Shown: positions 1-11,900 of the stretch, piece after piece
Numbering within the stretch: the first letter of the stretch is position 1
Layout of the letters: every line of letters begins with the position of its first letter
NCBI GenBank assembly: GCA_024349245.1
Contig: JALDNG010000945.1
Span: 1-64,000, forward strand
Length of the DNA stretch: 64,000 nucleotides
Source of the DNA: Neodontobutis hainanensis
Lineage: Eukaryota > Chordata > Actinopteri > Gobiiformes > Odontobutidae
Direction of reading: 5' to 3'
Program-made: the position numbers and the translations under genes
The notes under the pieces: model-generated
What the model was told of the DNA's origin: nothing
The model's database searches: none
What the model saw: the letters and a program-made list of their open reading frames with translations, nothing else

Positions 1-3000
1 GGCAAGGTTTTAGGTGTTTCGTGTGAAAAGGTCAAAAACAGCCTTCTCTCGAGCTGAAAAGCATTTTAAAGCAATAAAAAGAAAACTGGCATTACTTTTG
101 AACCGAAGGTGATGGAGAAATTCCAAGTGCCTCTTGTAGCTTGGCCCTGGCCCTACAAGGCACAGCTGCTTTGAATGCAATTGGACTTTTAGTTAGTTTG
201 CAATACTCAAGCTTAGAACCCACATTCCAGTGTATTGTGCCTGTGTCTGAGCAGAGCCATGTAGCAGCTGCATTTGGCCAAAACCTGGTCTTTTGGAGCT
301 CTAAATGGCACTGTCATGTGTTCCCAGTGGAAATGCTTGTGTCTGGGCCCTTTGGGCAAGGTTTTAGGTGTTTCGTGTGAAAAGGTCAAAACGGCCTTCT
401 CTCGAGCTGAAAAGCATTTTAAAGCAATAAAAGAAAACTGGCATTACTTTTGAACCGAAGGTGATGGAGGAAATTCAAGTGCCTCTTGTAGCTTGGCCCT
501 GGCCCTACAAGGCACAGCTGCTTTGAATGCAATTGGACTTTTAGTTAGTTTGCAATACTCAAGCTTAGAACCCACATTCCAGTGTATTGTGCCTGTGTCT
601 GAGCAGAGCCATGTAGCAGCTGCATTTGGCCAAAACCTGGTCTTTTGGAGCTCTAAATGGCACTGTCATGTGTTCCCAGTGGAAATGCTTGTGTCTGGGC
701 CCTTTGGGCAAGGTTTTAGGTGTTTAGTGTGAAAAGGTCAAAACGGCCTTCTCTCGAGCTGAAAAGCATTTTAAAGCAATAAAAGAAAACTGGCATTACT
801 TTTGAACCGAAGGTGATGGAGGAAATTCCAAGTGCCTCTTGTAGCTTGGCCCTGGCCCTACAAGGCACAGCTGCTTTGAATGCAATTGGACTTTTAGTTA
901 GTTTGCAATACTCAAGCTTAGAACCCACATTCCAGTGTATTGTGCCTGTGTCTGAGCAGAGCCATGTAGCAGCTGCATTTGGCCAAAACCTGGTCTTTTG
1001 GAGCTCTAAATGGCACTGTCATGTGTTCCCAGTGGAAATGCTTGTGTCTGGGCCCTTTGGGCAAGGTTTTAGGTGTTTCGTGTGAAAAGGTCAAAAACGG
1101 CCTTCTCTCGAGCTGAAAAGCATTTTAAAGCAATAAAAGAAAACTGGCATTACTTTTGAACCGAAGGTGATGGAGGAAATTCAAGTGCCTCTTGTAGCTT
1201 GGCCCTGGCCCTACAAGGCACAGCTGCTCTGAATGCAATTGGACTTTTAGTTAGTTTGCAATACTCAAGCTTAGAACCCACATTCCAGTGTATTGTGCCT
1301 GTGTCTGAGCAGAGCCATGTAGCAGCTGCATTTGGCCAAAACCTGGTCTTTTGGAGCTCTAAATGGCACTGTCATGTGTTCCCAGTGGAAATGCTTGTGT
1401 CTGGGCCCTTTGGGCAAGGTTTTAGGTGTTTCGTGTGAAAAGGTCAAAAACGGCCTTCTCTCGAGCTGAAAAGCATTTTAAAGCAATAAAAAGAAAACTG
1501 GCATTACTTTTGAACCGAAGGTGATGGAGAAATTCCAAGTGCCTCTTGTAGCTTGGCCCTGGCCCTACAAGGCACAGCTGCTTTGAATGCAATTGGACTT
1601 TTAGTTAGTTTGCAATACTCAAGCTTAGAACCCACATTCCAGTGTATTGTGCCTGTGTCTGAGCAGAGCCATGTAGCAGCTGCATTTGGCCAAAACCTGG
1701 TCTTTTGGAGCTCTAAATGGCACTGTCATGTGTTCCCAGTGGAAATGCTTGTGTCTGGGCCCTTTGGGCAAGGTTTTAGGTGTTTAGTGTGAAAAGGTCA
1801 AAACGGCCTTCTCTCGAGCTGAAAAGCATTTTAAAGCAATAAAAGAAAACTGGCATTACTTTTGAACCGAAGGTGATGGAGGGGAAATTCCAAGTGCCTC
1901 TTGTAGCTTGGCCCTGGCCCTACAAGGCACAGCTGCTTTGAATGCAATTGGACTTTTAGTTAGTTTGCAATACTCAAGCTTAGAACCCACATTCCAGTGT
2001 ATTGTGCCTGTGTCTGAGCAGAGCCATGTAGCAGCTGCATTTGGCCAAAACCTGGTCTTTTGAGCTCTAAATGGCACTGTCATGTGTTCCCAGTGGAAAT
2101 GCTTGTGTCTGGGCCCTTTGGGCAAGGTTTTAGGTGTTTCGTGTGAAAAGGTCAAAACGGCCTTCTCTCGAGCTGAAAAGCATTTTAAAGCAATAAAAAG
2201 AAAACTGGCATTACTTTTGAACCGAAGGTGATGGAGGGAAATTCCAAGTGCCTCTTGTAGCTTGGCCCTGGCCCTACAAGGCACAGCTGCTTTGAATGCA
2301 ATTGGACTTTTAGTTAGTTTGCAATACTCAAGCTTAGAACCCACATTCCAGTGTATTGTGCCTGTGTCTGAGCAGAGCCATGTAGCAGCTGCATTTGGCC
2401 AAAACCTGGTCTTTTGGAGCTCTAAATGGCACTGTCATGTGTTCCCAGTGGAAATGCTTGTGTCTGGGCCCTTTGGGCAAGGTTTTAGGTGTTTCGTGTG
2501 AAAAGGTCAAAACGGCCTTCTCTCGAGCTGAAAAGCATTTTAAAGCAATAAAAAGAAAACTGGCATTACTTTTGAACCGAAGGTGATGGAGGGGAAATTC
2601 CAAGTGCCTCTTGTAGCTTGGCCCTGGCCCTACAAGGCACAGCTGCTTTGAATGCAATTGGACTTTTAGTTAGTTTGCAATACTCAAGCTTAGAACCCAC
2701 ATTCCAGTGTATTGTGCCTGTGTCTGAGCAGAGCCATGTAGCAGCTGCATTTGGCCAAAACCTGGTCTTTGAGCTCTAAATGGCACTGTCATGTGTTCCC
2801 AGTGGAAATGCTTGTGTCTGGGCCCTTTGGGCAAGGTTTTAGGTGTTTCGTGAAAAGGTCAAAACGGCCTTCTCTCGAGCTGAAAAGCATTTTAAAGCAA
2901 TAAAAAGAAAACTGGCATTACTTTTGAACCGAAGGTGATGGAGGGGAAATTCCAAGTGCCTCTTGTAGCTTGGCCCTGGCCCTACAAGGCACAGCTGCTT

Positions 3001-5950
3001 TGAATGCAATTGGACTTTTAGTTAGTTTGCAATACTCAAGCTTAGAACCCACATTCCAGTGTATTGTGCCTGTGTCTGAGCAGAGCCATGTAGCAGCTGC
3101 ATTTGGCCAAAACCTGGTCTTTTGGAGCTCTAAATGGCACTGTCATGTGTTCCCAGTGGAAATGCTTGTGTCTGGGCCCTTTGGGCAAGGTTTTAGGTGT
3201 TTCGTGAAAAGGTCAAAACGGCCTTCTCTCGAGCTGAAAAGCATTTTAAAGCAATAAAAAGAAAACTGGCATTACTTTTGAACCGAAGGTGATGGAGGGA
3301 AATTCCAAGTGCCTCTTGTAGCTTGGCCCTGGCCCTACAAGGCACAGCTGCTTTGAATGCAATTGGACTTTTAGTTAGTTTGCAATACTCAAGCTTAGAA
3401 CCCACATTCCAGTGTATTGTGCCTGTGTCTGAGCAGAGCCATGTAGCAGCTGCATTTGGCCAAAACCTGGTCTTTTGGAGCTCTAAATGGCACTGTCATG
3501 TGTTCCCAGTGGAAATGCTTGTGTCTGGGCCCTTTGGGCAAGGTTTTAGGTGTTTCGTGTGAAAAGGTCAAAACGGCCTTCTCTCGAGCTGAAAAGCATT
3601 TTAAAGCAATAAAAAGAAAACTGGCATTACTTTTGAACCGAAGGTGATGGAGGGGAAATTCCAAGTGCCTCTTGTAGCTTGGCCCTGGCCCTACAAGGCA
3701 CAGCTGCTTTGAATGCAATTGGACTTTTAGTTAGTTTGCAATACTCAAGCTTAGAACCCACATTCCAGTGTATTGTGCCTGTGTCTGAGCAGAGCCATGT
3801 AGCAGCTGCATTTGGCCAAAACCTGGTCTTTTGAGCTCTAAATGGCACTGTCATGTGTTCCCAGTGGAAATGCTTGTGTCTGGGCCCTTTGGGCAAGGTT
3901 TTAGGTGTTTCGTGAAAAGGTCAAAACGGCCTTCTCTCGAGCTGAAAAGCATTTTAAAGCAATAAAAAGAAAACTGGCATTACTTTTGAACCGAAGGTGA
4001 TGGAGGGGAAATTCCAAGTGCCTCTTGTAGCTTGGCCCTGGCCCTACAAGGCACAGCTGCTTTGAATGCAATTGGACTTTTAGTTAGTTTGCAATACTCA
4101 AGCTTAGAACCCACATTCCAGTGTATTGTGCCTGTGTCTGAGCAGAGCCATGTAGCAGCTGCATTTGGCCAAAACCTGGTCTTTTGGAGCTCTAAATGGC
4201 ACTGTCATGTGTTCCCAGTGGAAATGCTTGTGTCTGGGCCCTTTGGGCAAGGTTTTAGGTGTTTCGTGTGAAAAGGTCAAAACGGCCTTCTCTCGAGCTG
4301 AAAAGCATTTTAAAGCAATAAAAGAAAACTGGCATTACTTTTGAACCGAAGGTGATGGAGGGAAATTCCAAGTGCCTCTTGTAGCTTGGCCCTGGCCCTA
4401 CAAGGCACAGCTGCTTTGAATGCAATTGACTTTTAGTTAGTTTGCAATACTCAAGCTTAGAACCCACATTCCAGTGTATTGTGCCTGTGTCTGAGCAGAG
4501 CCATGTAGCAGCTGCATTTGGCCAAAACCTGGTCTTTTGGAGCTCTAAATGGCACTGTCATGTGTTCCCAGTGGAAATGCTTGTGTCTGGGCCCTTTGGG
4601 CAAGGTTTTAGGTGTTTCGTGTGAAAAGGTCAAAACGGCCTTCTCTCGAGCTGAAAAGCATTTTAAAGCAATAAAAAGAAAACTGGCATTACTTTTGAAC
4701 CGAAGGTGATGGAGGGGAAATTCCAAGTGCCTCTTGTAGCTTGGCCCTGGCCCTACAAGGCACAGCTGCTTTGAATGCAATTGGACTTTTAGTTAGTTTG
4801 CAATACTCAAGCTTAGAACCCACATTCCAGTGTATTGTGCCTGTGTCTGAGAGAGCCATGTAGCAGCTGCATTTGGCCAAAACCTGGTCTTTGGAGCTCT
4901 AAATGGCACTGTCATGTGTTCCCAGTGGAAATGCTTGTGTCTGGGCCCTTTGGGCAAGGTTTTAGGTGTTTCGTGTGAAAAGGTCAAAAACGGCCTTCTC
5001 GAGCTGAAAAGCATTTTAAAGCAATAAAAAGAAAACTGGCATTACTTTTGAACCGAAGGTGATGGAGGGAAATTCCAAGTGCCTCTTGTAGCTTGGCCCT
5101 GGCCCTACAAGGCACAGCTGCTTTGAATGCAATTGGACTTTTAGTTAGTTTGCAATACTCAAGCTTAGAACCCACATTCCAGTGTATTGTGCCTGTGTCT
5201 GAGCAGAGCCATGTAGCAGCTGCATTTGGCCAAAACCTGGTCTTTTGGAGCTCTAAATGGCACTGTCATGTGTTCCCAGTGGAAATGCTTGTGTCTGGGC
5301 CCTTTGGGCAAGGTTTTAGGTGTTTCGTGTGAAAAGGTCAAAACGGCCTTCTCTCGAGCTGAAAAGCATTTTAAAGCAATAAAAAGAAAACTGGCATTAC
5401 TTTTGAACCGAAGGTGATGGAGGGGAAATTCCAAGTGCCTCTTGTAGCTTGGCCCTGGCCCTACAAGGCACAGCTGCTTTGAATGCAATTGGACTTTTAG
5501 TTAGTTTGCAATACTCAAGCTTAGAACCCACATTCCAGTGTATTGTGCCTGTGTCTGAGCAGAGCCATGTAGCAGCTGCATTTGGCCAAAACCTGGTCTT
5601 TGGAGCTCTAAATGGCACTGTCATGTGTTCCCAGTGGAAATGCTTGTGTCTGGGCCCTTTGGGCAAGGTTTTAGGTGTTTCGTGTGTGAAAAGGTCAAAA
5701 ACGGCCTTCTCTCGAGCTGAAAAGCATTTTAAAGCAATAAAAAGAAAACTGGCATTACTTTTGAACCGAAGGTGATGGAGGGGAAATTCCAAGTGCCTCT
5801 TGTAGCTTGGCCCTGGCCCTACAAGGCACAGCTGCTTTGAATGCAATTGGACTTTTAGTTAGTTTGCAATACTCAAGCTTAGAACCCACATTCCAGTGTA
5901 TTGTGCCTGTGTCTGAGCAGAGCCATGTAGCAGCTGCATTTGGCCAAAAC
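1..5950. repeat. 355-bp satellite, subfamily A block
   Basis: Copies in this part share cagctgctttgaatgc, ggccaaaacctggtctttt and caaaaacggcc or caaaacggcc. The purine run downstream of GATGGAG varies in length between neighbouring copies. The block merges into subfamily B through an intermediate copy at about 5,807-6,160, which has the A-type cagctgctttg but already has aacctggtatttt and aaaaatggcc. Confidence 0.85.
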
Positions 5951-8900
5951 CTGGTATTTTGGAGCTCTAAATGGCACTGTCATGTGTTCCCAGTGGAAAT
6001 GCTTGTGTCTGGGCCCTTTGGGCAAGGTTTTAGGTGTTTCTTGTGAAAAGGTCAAAAATGGCCTTCTCTCGAGCTGAAAAGCATTTTAAAGCAATAAAAA
6101 GAAAACTGGCATTACTTTTGAACCGAAGGTGATGGAGGGGAAATTCCAAGTGCCTCTTGTAGCTTGGCCCTGGCCCTACAAGGCACAGCTGGTTTGAATG
6201 CAATTGGACTTTTAGTTAGTTTGCAATACTCAAGCTTAGAACCCACATTCCAGTGTATTGTGCCTGTGTCTGAGCAGAGCCATGTAGCAGCTGCATTTGG
6301 CCAAAACCTGGTATTTTGGAGCTCTAAATGGCACTGTCATGTGTTCCCAGTGGAAATGCTTGTGTCTGGGCCCTTTGGGCAAGGTTTTAGGTGTTTTGTG
6401 TGAAAAGGTCAAAATGGCCTTCTCTCGAGCTGAAAAGCATTTTAAAGCAATAAAAAGAAAACTGGCATTACTTTTGAACCGAAGGTGATGGAGGGGAAAT
6501 TCCAAGTGCCTCTTGTAGCTTGGCCCTGGCCCTACAAGGCACAGCTGGTTTGAATGCAATTGGACTTTTAGTTAGTTTGCAATACTCAAGCTTAGAACCC
6601 ACATTCCAGTGTATTGTGCCTGTGTCTGAGCAGAGCCATGTAGCAGCTGCATTTGGCCAAAACATGGTATTTTGGAGCTCTAAATGGCACTGTCATGTGT
6701 TCCCAGTGGAAATGCTTGTGTCTGGGCCCTTTGGGCAAGGTTTTAGGTGTTTTGTGTGAAAAGGTCAAAAATGGCCTTCTCTCGAGCTGAAAAGCATTTT
6801 AAAGCAATAAAAAGAAAACTGGCATTACTTTTGAACCGAAGGTGATGGAGGGGAAATTCCAAGTGCCTCTTGTAGCTTGGCCCTGGCCCTACAAGGCACA
6901 GCTGCTTTTGAATGCAATTGGACTTTTAGTTAGTTTGCAATACTCAAGCTTAGAACCCACATTCCAGTGTATTGTGCCTGTGTCTGAGCAGAGCCATGTA
7001 GCAGCTGCATTTGGCCAAAACATGGTCTTTTGGAGCTCTAAATGGCACTGTCATGTGTTCCCAGTGGAAATGCTTGTGTCTGGGCCCTTTGGGCAAGGTT
7101 TTAGGTGTTTCGTGTGAAAAAGTCAAAATGGCCTTCTCTCGAGCTGAAAAGCATTTTAAAGCAATAAAAAGAAAACTGGCATTACTTTTGAACCGAAGGT
7201 GATGGAGGGGAAATTCCAAGTGCCTCTTGTAGCTTGGCCTGGCCCTACAAGGCACAGCTGGTTTGAAGTCAATTGGACTTTTAGTTAGTTTGCAATACTC
7301 AAGCTTAGAACCCACATTCCAGTGTATTGTGCCTGTGTCTGAGCAGAGCCATGTAGCAGCTGCATTTGGCCAAAACATGGTCTTTTGGAGCTCTAAATGG
7401 CACTGTCATGTGTTCCCAGTGGAAATGCTTGTGTCTGGGCCCTTTGGGCAAGGTTTTAGGTGTTTCGTGTGAAAAGGTCAAAAATGGCCATTTCTCGAGC
7501 TGAAAAGCATTTTAAAGCAATAAAAAGAAAACTGGCATTACTTTTGAACCGAAGGTGATGGAGGGGAAATTCCAAGTGCCTCTTGTAGCTTGGCCCTGGC
7601 CCTACAAGGCACAGCTGGTTTGAATGCAATTGGACTTTTAGTTAGTTTGCAATACTCAAGCTTAGAACCCACATTCCAGTGTATTGTGCCTGTGTCTGAG
7701 CAGAGCCATGTAGCAGCTGCATTTGGCCAAAACCTGGTCTTTTGGAGCTCTAAATGGCACTGTCATGTGTTCCCAGTGGAAATGCTTGTGTCTGGGCCCT
7801 TTGGGCAAGGTTTTAGGTGTTTCGTGAAAAGGTCAAAAACGGCCTTCTCTCGAGCTGAAAAGCATTTTAAAGCAATAAAAAGAAAACTGGCATTACTTTT
7901 GAACCGAAGGTGATGGAGGGGAAATTCCAAGTGCCTCTTGTAGCTTGGCCCTGGCCCTACAAGGCACAGCTGTTTTTGAATGCAATTGGACTTTTAGTTA
8001 GTTTGCAATACTCAAGCTTAGAACCCACATTCCAGTGTATTGTGCCTGTGTCTGAGCAGAGCCATGTAGCAGCTGCATTTGGCCAAAACATGGTATTTTG
8101 GAGCTCTAAATGGCACTGTCATGTGTTCCCAGTGGAAATGCTTGTGTCTGGGCCCTTTGGGCAAGGTTTTAGGTGTTTTGTGTGAAAAGGTCAAAAATGA
8201 CCTTCTCTCGAGCTGAAAAGCATTTTAAAGCAATAAAAACAAAACTGGCATTACTTTTGAACCGAAGGTGATGGAGGGGAAATTCCAAGTGCCTCTTGTA
8301 GCTTGGCCCTGGCCCTACAAGGCACAGCTGGTTTGAATGCAATTGGACTTTTAGTTAGTTTGCAATACTCAAGCTTAGAACCCACATTCCAGTGTATTGT
8401 GCCTGTGTCTGAGCAGAGCCATGTAGCAGCTGCATTTGGCCAAAACCTGGTCTTTTGGAGCTCTAAATGGCACTGTCATGTGTTCCCAGTGGAAATGCTT
8501 GTGTCTGGGCCCTTTGGGCAAGGTTTTAGGTGTTTCTTGTGAAAAGGTCAAAAATGGCCTTCTCTCGAGCTGAAAAGCATTTTAAAGCAATAAAAGAAAA
8601 CTGGCATTACTTTTGAACCGAAGGTGATGGAGGGGAAATTCCAAGTGCCTCTTGTAGCTTGGCCCTGGCCCTACAAGGCACAGCTGGTTTGAATGCAATT
8701 GGACTTTTAGTTAGTTTGCAATACTCAAGCTTAGAACCCACATTCCAGTGTATTGTGCCTGTGTCTGAGCAGAGCCATGTAGCAGCTGCATTTGGCCAAA
8801 ACATGGTATTTTGGAGCTCTAAATGGCACTGTCATGTGTTCCCAGTGGAAATGCTTGTGTCTGGGCCCTTTGGGCAAGGTTTTAGGTGTTTTTGTAAAAA

Positions 8901-11900
8901 AGGTCAAAAATGGCCTTCTCTCAAGCTGAAAAGCATTTTAAAGCAATAAAAAGAAAACTGGCATTACTTTTAAACCGAAGGTGATGGAGGGGAAATTCCA
9001 AGTGCCTCTTGTAGCTTGGCCTGGCCCTACAAGGCACAGCTGGTTTTAATGCAATTGGACTTTTAGTTAGTTTGCAATACTCAAGCTTAGAACCCACATT
9101 CCAGTGTATTGTGCCTGTGTCTGAGCAGAGCCATGTAGCAGCTGCATTTGGCCAAAACATGGTATTTGGAGCTCTAAATGGCACTGTCATGTGTTCCCAG
9201 TGGAAATGCTTGTGTCTGGGCCCTTTGGGCAAGGTTTTAGGTGTTTGTGTGAAAAGGTCAAAATGGCCTTCTCTCGAGCTGAAAAGCATTTTAAAGCAAT
9301 AAAAAGAAAACTGGCATTACTTTTGAACCGAAGGTGATGGAGGGAAATTCCAAGTGCCTCTTGTAGCTTGGCCCTGGCCCTACAAGGCACAGCTGGTTTG
9401 AATGCAATTGACTTTTAGTTAGTTTGCAATACTCAAGCTTAGAACCCACATTCCAGTGTATTGTGCCTGTGTCTGAGCAGAGCCATGTAGCAGCTGCATT
9501 TGGCCAAAACATGGTCTTTTGGAGCTCTAAATGGCACTGTCATGTGTTCCCAGTGGAAATGCTTGTGTCTGGGCCCTTTGGGCAAGGTTTTAGGTGTTTT
9601 GTGTGAAAAGGTCAAAATGGCCTTCTCTCGAGCTGAAAAGCATTTTAAAGCAATAAAAACAAAACTGGCATTACTTTTGAACCGAAGGTGATGGAGGGGA
9701 AATTCCAAGTGCCTCTTGTAGCTTGGCCCTGGCCCTACAAGGCACAGCTGGTTTGAATGCAATTGGACTTTTAGTTAGTTTGCAATACTCAAGCTTAGAA
9801 CCCACATTCCAGTGTATTGTGCCTGTGTCTGAGCAGAGCCATGTAGCAGCTGCATTTGGCCAAAACATGGTCTTTTGGAGCTCTAAATGGCACTGTCATG
9901 TGTTCCCAGTGGAAATGCTTGTGTCTGGGCCCTTTGGGCAAGGTTTTAGGTGTTTCGTGTGAAAAGGTCAAAAATGGCCTTCTCTCGAGCTGAAAAGCAT
10001 TTTAAAGCAATAAAAAGAAAACTTGCATTACTTTTGAACCGAAGGTGATGAAGGGAAATTCCAAGTGCCTCTTGTAGCTTGGCCCTGGCCCTACAAGGCA
10101 CAGCTGGTTTGAATGCAATTGGACTTTTAGTTAGTTTTTATAATACTCAAGCTTAGAACCCACATTCCAGTGTATTGTGCCTGTGTCTGAGCAGAGCCAT
10201 GTAGCAGCTGCATTTGGCCAAAACATGGTATTTTGGAGCTCTAAATGGCACTGTCATGTGTTCCCAGTGGAAATGCTTGTGTCTGGGCCCTTTGGGCAAG
10301 GTTTTAGGTGTTTCTTGTGAAAAGGTCAAAAGGCTTTCTTGAGCTGAAAAGCATTTTAAAGCAATAAAAAGAAAACTGGCATTACTTTTGAACCGAAGGT
10401 GATGGAGGGGAAATTCCAAGTGCCTCTTGTAGCTTGGCCCTGGCCCTACAAGGCACAGCTGGTTTTAATGCAATTGGACTTTTAGTTAGTTTGCAATACT
10501 CAAGCTTAGAACCCACATTCCAGTGTATTGTGCCTGTGTCTGAGCAGAGCCATGTAGCAGCTGCATTTGGCCAAAACATGGTATTTTGGAGCTCTAAATG
10601 GCACTGTCATGTGTTCCCAGTGGAAATGCTTGTGTCTGGGCCCTTTGGGCAAGGTTTTAGGTGTTTTGTGTGAAAAGGTCAAAAATGACCTTCTCTCGAG
10701 CTGAAAAGCATTTTAAAGCAATAAAAACAAACTGGCATTACTTTTGAACCGAAGGTGATGGAGGGGAAATTCCAAGTGCCTCTTGTAGCTTGGCCCTGGC
10801 CCTACAAGGCACAGCTGGTTTGAATGCAATTGGACTTTTAGTTAGTTTGCAATACTCAAGCTTAGAACCCACATTCCAGTGTATTGTGCCTGTGTCTGAG
10901 CAGAGCCATGTAGCAGCTGCATTTGGCCAAAACATGGTCTTTTGGAGCTCTAAATGGCACTGTCATGTGTTCCCAGTGGAAATGCTTGTGTCTGGGCCCT
11001 TTGGGCAAGGTTTTAGGTGTTTCTGTGAAAAGGTCAAAATGGCCTTCTCTCGAGCTGAAAAGCATTTTAAAGCAATAAAAAGAAAACTGGCATTACTTTT
11101 GAACCGAAGGTGATGGAGGGGAAATTCCAAGTGCCTCTTGTAGCTTGGCCCTGGCCCTACAAGGCACAGCTGGTTTGAATGCAATTGGACTTTTAGTTAG
11201 TTTGCAATACTCAAGCTTAGAACCCACATTCCAGTGTATTGTGCCTGTGTCTGAGCAGAGCCATGTAGCAGCTGCATTTGGCCAAAACATGGTATTTGGA
11301 GCTCTAAATGGCACTGTCATGTGTTCCCAGTGGAAATGCTTGTGTCTGGGCCCTTTGGGCAAGGTTTTAGGTGTTTCTTGTGAAAAGGTCAAAAATGGCT
11401 TTCTCTCGAGCTGAAAAGCATTTTAAAGCAATAAAAAGAAAACTGGCATTACTTTTGAACCGAAGGTGATGGAGGGGAAATTCCAAGTGCCTCTTGTAGC
11501 TTGGCCCTGGCCCTACAAGGCACAGCTGGTTTGAATGCAATTGGACTTTTAGTTAGTTTGCAATACTCAAGCTTAGAACCCACATTCCAGTGTATTGTGC
11601 CTGAGCAGAGCCATGTAGCAGCTGCATTTGGCCAAAACATGGTCTTTTGGAGCTCTAAATGGCACTGTCATGTGTTCCCAGTGGAAATGCTTGTGTCTGG
11701 GCCCTTTGGGCAAGGTTTTAGGTGTTTTGTGTGAAAAGGTCAAAAATGACCTTCTCTCGAGCTGAAAAGCATTTTAAAGCAATAAAAAGAAAACTGGCAT
11801 TACTTTTGAACCGAAGGTGATGGAGGGGAAATTCCAAGTGCCTCTTGTAGCTTGGCCCTGGCCCTACAAGGCACAGCTGGTTTTAATGCAATTGGACTTT

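Noticed and set aside
141..380. The 79-residue satellite peptide (MALALQGTAAL...), repeated in most 355-bp units
   Set aside because: The first codon is TTG. In most copies the nearest upstream ATG is out of frame because of G-run indels. Other frames of the same unit are equally open, including ones on the opposite strand that also start at non-ATG codons.
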